Shown here piece by piece: positions 5,800-7,042 of a DNA stretch of 7,042 nucleotides. The notes below the pieces were generated by a model. It had not been told where the DNA came from. It saw nothing but the letters and a program-made list of their open reading frames with translations, and did no database searches. Each line of letters begins with the position of its first letter. Positions within the stretch are counted from its first letter, which is position 1. A program made the position numbers and the translations under genes. This DNA comes from Thermoplasmata archaeon (GTDB lineage: Archaea > Thermoplasmatota > Thermoplasmata > Lutacidiplasmatales > UBA184), in the NCBI GenBank assembly GCA_030040035.1, contig JASHUJ010000168.1, positions 1 through 7,042 of the forward strand, given 5' to 3'.

Positions 5800-6459
5800 T
5801 CAGCGGCGACGCGGCTGGGGCTGGCTCCGGCGGCGCAGCCAACCGACGTAGCCCGCGAAATGGTCCTTCGTGTGGGACGGGGAGAACTGGACCCGCTCGA
5901 AGAGGAAGTAGGCCTCGAAGGCCGCCGTGGTCTCTTCGAGCGAGGGACGATGGGGGGGGCCGAGGGCCGTGGTCTGCTCTCGGCTGATCCAGCTCAACTG
6001 GAAGCCGGCGTTCGGTCGAAGCACGCGCGCCAGTTCCTTCGCGTACTGTTTACGGCGGCCGATCGGCAGGGTGTGGAAGCAGCCCCGGTCGTTCGCGCCA
6101 TCGAACCGGCCGGTCGGGAACGGCAGCTGGAGCGCGTCCCCCACCTGAGCATGAACCGGAAGCCGTGCGGTGCGCGCCCGCTCTTGCGCCACCGCGATCG
6201 CCCTGGGCGACAGGTCGACCCCGTAGACGTCGAACTTTTCCCGAGCCAAGTAGAGCAGATTGGTCCCGGCCCCGCAGCCCACGTCGAGGAATCGGGAGCC
6301 GCGGCGGAAGAACCCGGATCGAACGGACTCCACGAGCTCGTCCTGCGGTCGGGGATCCCACCAGGGAAGATCGCGATACGAAGTCGTCTCGTACATCTTG
6401 CGCCACATCGCGCGATGTCGGGCGGAGCTCCCGGTCCGGTCTGCTCGTTTGCGTGCCAT
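5800..6459 (-). CDS. SAM-dependent methyltransferase, class I, TPMT/TehB-like
   Basis: A 219-residue cytoplasmic enzyme that moves a methyl group from S-adenosylmethionine to a small molecule. From ATG 6459, motif I is FLDVGCGAGTN (57-67), the acidic residue after strand 2 is D82 (GVDLSPRAI), motif III is GDALQLPFP (107-115) and the strand-4 region is FDGANDRGCFHTL (119-131). The DRGCFH signature, with the preceding YRDLPWWDP (28-36) substrate-side motif, is seen in thiopurine/thiol/halide/tellurite methyltransferase-like proteins. Arginines in LRPNAGFQL (147-155) mark the usual post-motif strand. The acceptor is unknown and could be a thiol, a metalloid or another nucleophile. The frame also allows TTG 6465, two codons earlier; ATG was preferred. 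AGGAGG at 6483-6488 is too far (over 20 bases) to serve as ribosome site. Divergent from DUF1697 and convergent with the membrane protein. Confidence 0.9.
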   Translation of the reverse strand: MARKRADRTGSSARHRAMWRKMYETTSYRDLPWWDPRPQDELVESVRSGFFRRGSRFLDVGCGAGTNLLYLAREKFDVYGVDLSPRAIAVAQERARTARLPVHAQVGDALQLPFPTGRFDGANDRGCFHTLPIGRRKQYAKELARVLRPNAGFQLSWISREQTTALGPPHRPSLEETTAAFEAYFLFERVQFSPSHTKDHFAGYVGWLRRRSQPQPRRR

Positions 6460-6488
6460 GCCCAACTCAAAGTCGGCGATGGCCTCCT

Positions 6489-6495
6489 ACTATTC
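6489..6495 (-). promoter_or_regulatory. Candidate AT-rich promoter box for the methyltransferase gene
   Basis: On the minus strand, GAATAGT is the AT-richest stretch upstream of the gene. Its centre lies about 27 bases before TTG 6465 and 33 before ATG 6459, fitting an archaeal-type TATA box with no leader or a leader of about six bases. Evidence is spacing and composition only. Confidence 0.25.
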
Positions 6496-6742
6496 GAAAA
6501 GCACCCTCCTCGAATCTCTCCCCGGACGCGTTCGGTCCTCGACGGTCCACTGCGTCTGCCCATCTTACGGGGCCTCCACCTAGGGCCTCCGGGCCAGCCC
6601 TCTGAGCGCGGTCCGTCGGAGGTCGAACGGTGAGGGACTCTTCCGGGGCTCCTCGACCCGACCCGACGCATCCGATGGTCCTCCGAAGAGGGAGAGAACG
6701 GCGGCGCTGCTGAAGCTTCCGGCAGACCTCGAGGCGTCGGGA

Positions 6743-6748
6743 TTTGTA
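6743..6748 (+). promoter_or_regulatory. Candidate TATA-like box for the DUF1697 gene
   Basis: TTTGTA is an isolated AT-rich hexamer centred about 27 bases before ATG 6773. The spacing is that of an archaeal TATA box to a leaderless start, and no Shine-Dalgarno is seen at the start codon. Confidence 0.28.
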
Positions 6749-6772
6749 GACGCCCGCCGCTACCGCCTCGGA

Positions 6773-7042
6773 ATGCCGATGTACGTGGGCCTGCTGCGAG
6801 CAGTGAATCTCGGATCTGGATCCACGATCCACATGGCCGACCTTCAAGCGGCGATGCGAGCGGCCGGTTTCGACGACGTGCGAACTTGGCTCCAGTCCGG
6901 AAACGTGGTCTTCCGAGACGCCACCGGCGAGACCGCTCAGATCGAACAACGAATCGAACGGCACCTGGCTCAGCGGTGCCAGCTCTCCACGCAGGTCTTC
7001 GTGCGGACCGCCGCGGAGTGGCGAGAGGTGATCCGAGGGAAC
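6773..7042 (+). CDS. DUF1697 family protein, C-terminus cut by window edge
   Basis: The first 90 codons of a DUF1697 protein, open to the last base of the window. The family hallmarks are present: an N-terminal strand MYVGLLRAVNLG (3-14, usually YVALLRGINVGG), MADLQAAMRAAGFDDVRTW (21-39) and the signature QSGNVVF (41-47), followed by an amphipathic helix (about 55-69) and a strand, QVFVRT. Family proteins are usually about 170-190 residues, so roughly half is missing. The fold is a ferredoxin-like duplication; no biochemical role is established. The glycine-glycine of the usual GINVGG is changed (AVNLGSGS), a modest deviation. Start ATG 6773 was preferred; ATG 6779, two codons on, is an equal alternative. 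No ribosome site is visible. Confidence 0.9.
   Translation, partial: MPMYVGLLRAVNLGSGSTIHMADLQAAMRAAGFDDVRTWLQSGNVVFRDATGETAQIEQRIERHLAQRCQLSTQVFVRTAAEWREVIRGN

Larger units (their letters stand above)
6466..6772. other. Divergent intergenic region, no gene seen
   Basis: About 307 bases between the divergent methyltransferase and DUF1697 genes. Both ends carry a candidate AT-rich promoter box. In the middle, GGGCCTCC is directly repeated at 6570-6577 and 6583-6590. The DUF1697 frame is open back to at least 6600, but I see no in-frame ATG, GTG or TTG between there and 6773, so the gene does not start earlier in that stretch. Other open frames here are arginine/serine-rich composition artefacts. 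No RNA gene or terminator with a T-tract was found. Confidence 0.5.

Noticed and set aside
5674..6633. A 319-codon plus-strand frame across the methyltransferase gene
   Set aside because: It is antisense to a methyltransferase with complete SAM-binding motifs, and its own translation has no recognisable domain.
6600..6772. Possible N-terminal extension of the DUF1697 protein, since the frame is open upstream
   Set aside because: No in-frame ATG, GTG or TTG was seen in this stretch, and family members begin with the strand that starts at residue 3 of the chosen protein.
1..7042. A defence island, toxin-antitoxin pair, CRISPR array or mobile element
   Set aside because: There are no regularly spaced repeats, transposase or integrase motifs, terminal inverted repeats, or small paired genes. 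The HEFLH/ImmA-like resemblance has no adjacent helix-turn-helix partner gene, so a toxin-antitoxin or phage-type reading is not supported.

Overview
This window is a strongly GC-rich stretch of chromosome holding eight protein-coding genes, two of them cut by the window edges. There are no RNA genes, insertion sequences or CRISPR repeats. It comes from a GC-rich prokaryote. Bacterium or archaeon cannot be settled from the genes alone. A weak pointer to a high-GC archaeon (for example a Thermoplasmatota lineage) is that three starts (GTG 1370, TTG/ATG 6465/6459, ATG 6773) have a short AT-rich box about 26-33 bases upstream and no clear Shine-Dalgarno sequence. Other genes do have purine-rich ribosome-binding-like sites.

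Left block, minus strand, read right to left: an uncharacterised small protein with an HEFLH zinc-protease-like motif (2129-2752); an AHSA1-type SRPBCC-fold protein (1474-1995); and a large class III adenylate cyclase fused to a TolB/FlgO-like domain and TPR repeats (1370 to beyond base 1). The gaps of about 100-130 bases fit separate or loosely coupled transcription.

Middle block, plus strand: a hemerythrin-like (HHE) di-iron protein with a CxxC motif (3020-3718); a complete M20 metallopeptidase with all metal ligands (3928-5283); and a small four-helix membrane protein (5333-5779). The last two are 49 bases apart and probably co-transcribed.

Right block: a TPMT/TehB-like small-molecule methyltransferase (minus, 5800-6459) converges on the membrane protein across a 20-base gap containing a hairpin. 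It diverges across a roughly 310-base gap from a DUF1697 protein (plus, 6773 to beyond 7042).

The genes do not form one obvious pathway. The mix of signalling cyclase, di-iron sensor or stress protein, peptidase and methyltransferase looks like ordinary housekeeping and accessory chromosome. I found no convincing new multi-gene system. The best targets for a second look are the HEFLH protein, the cyclase fusion and the CxxC hemerythrin. Much of the sequence is open in antisense or alternative frames because of its base composition, and those frames were rejected as shadows.
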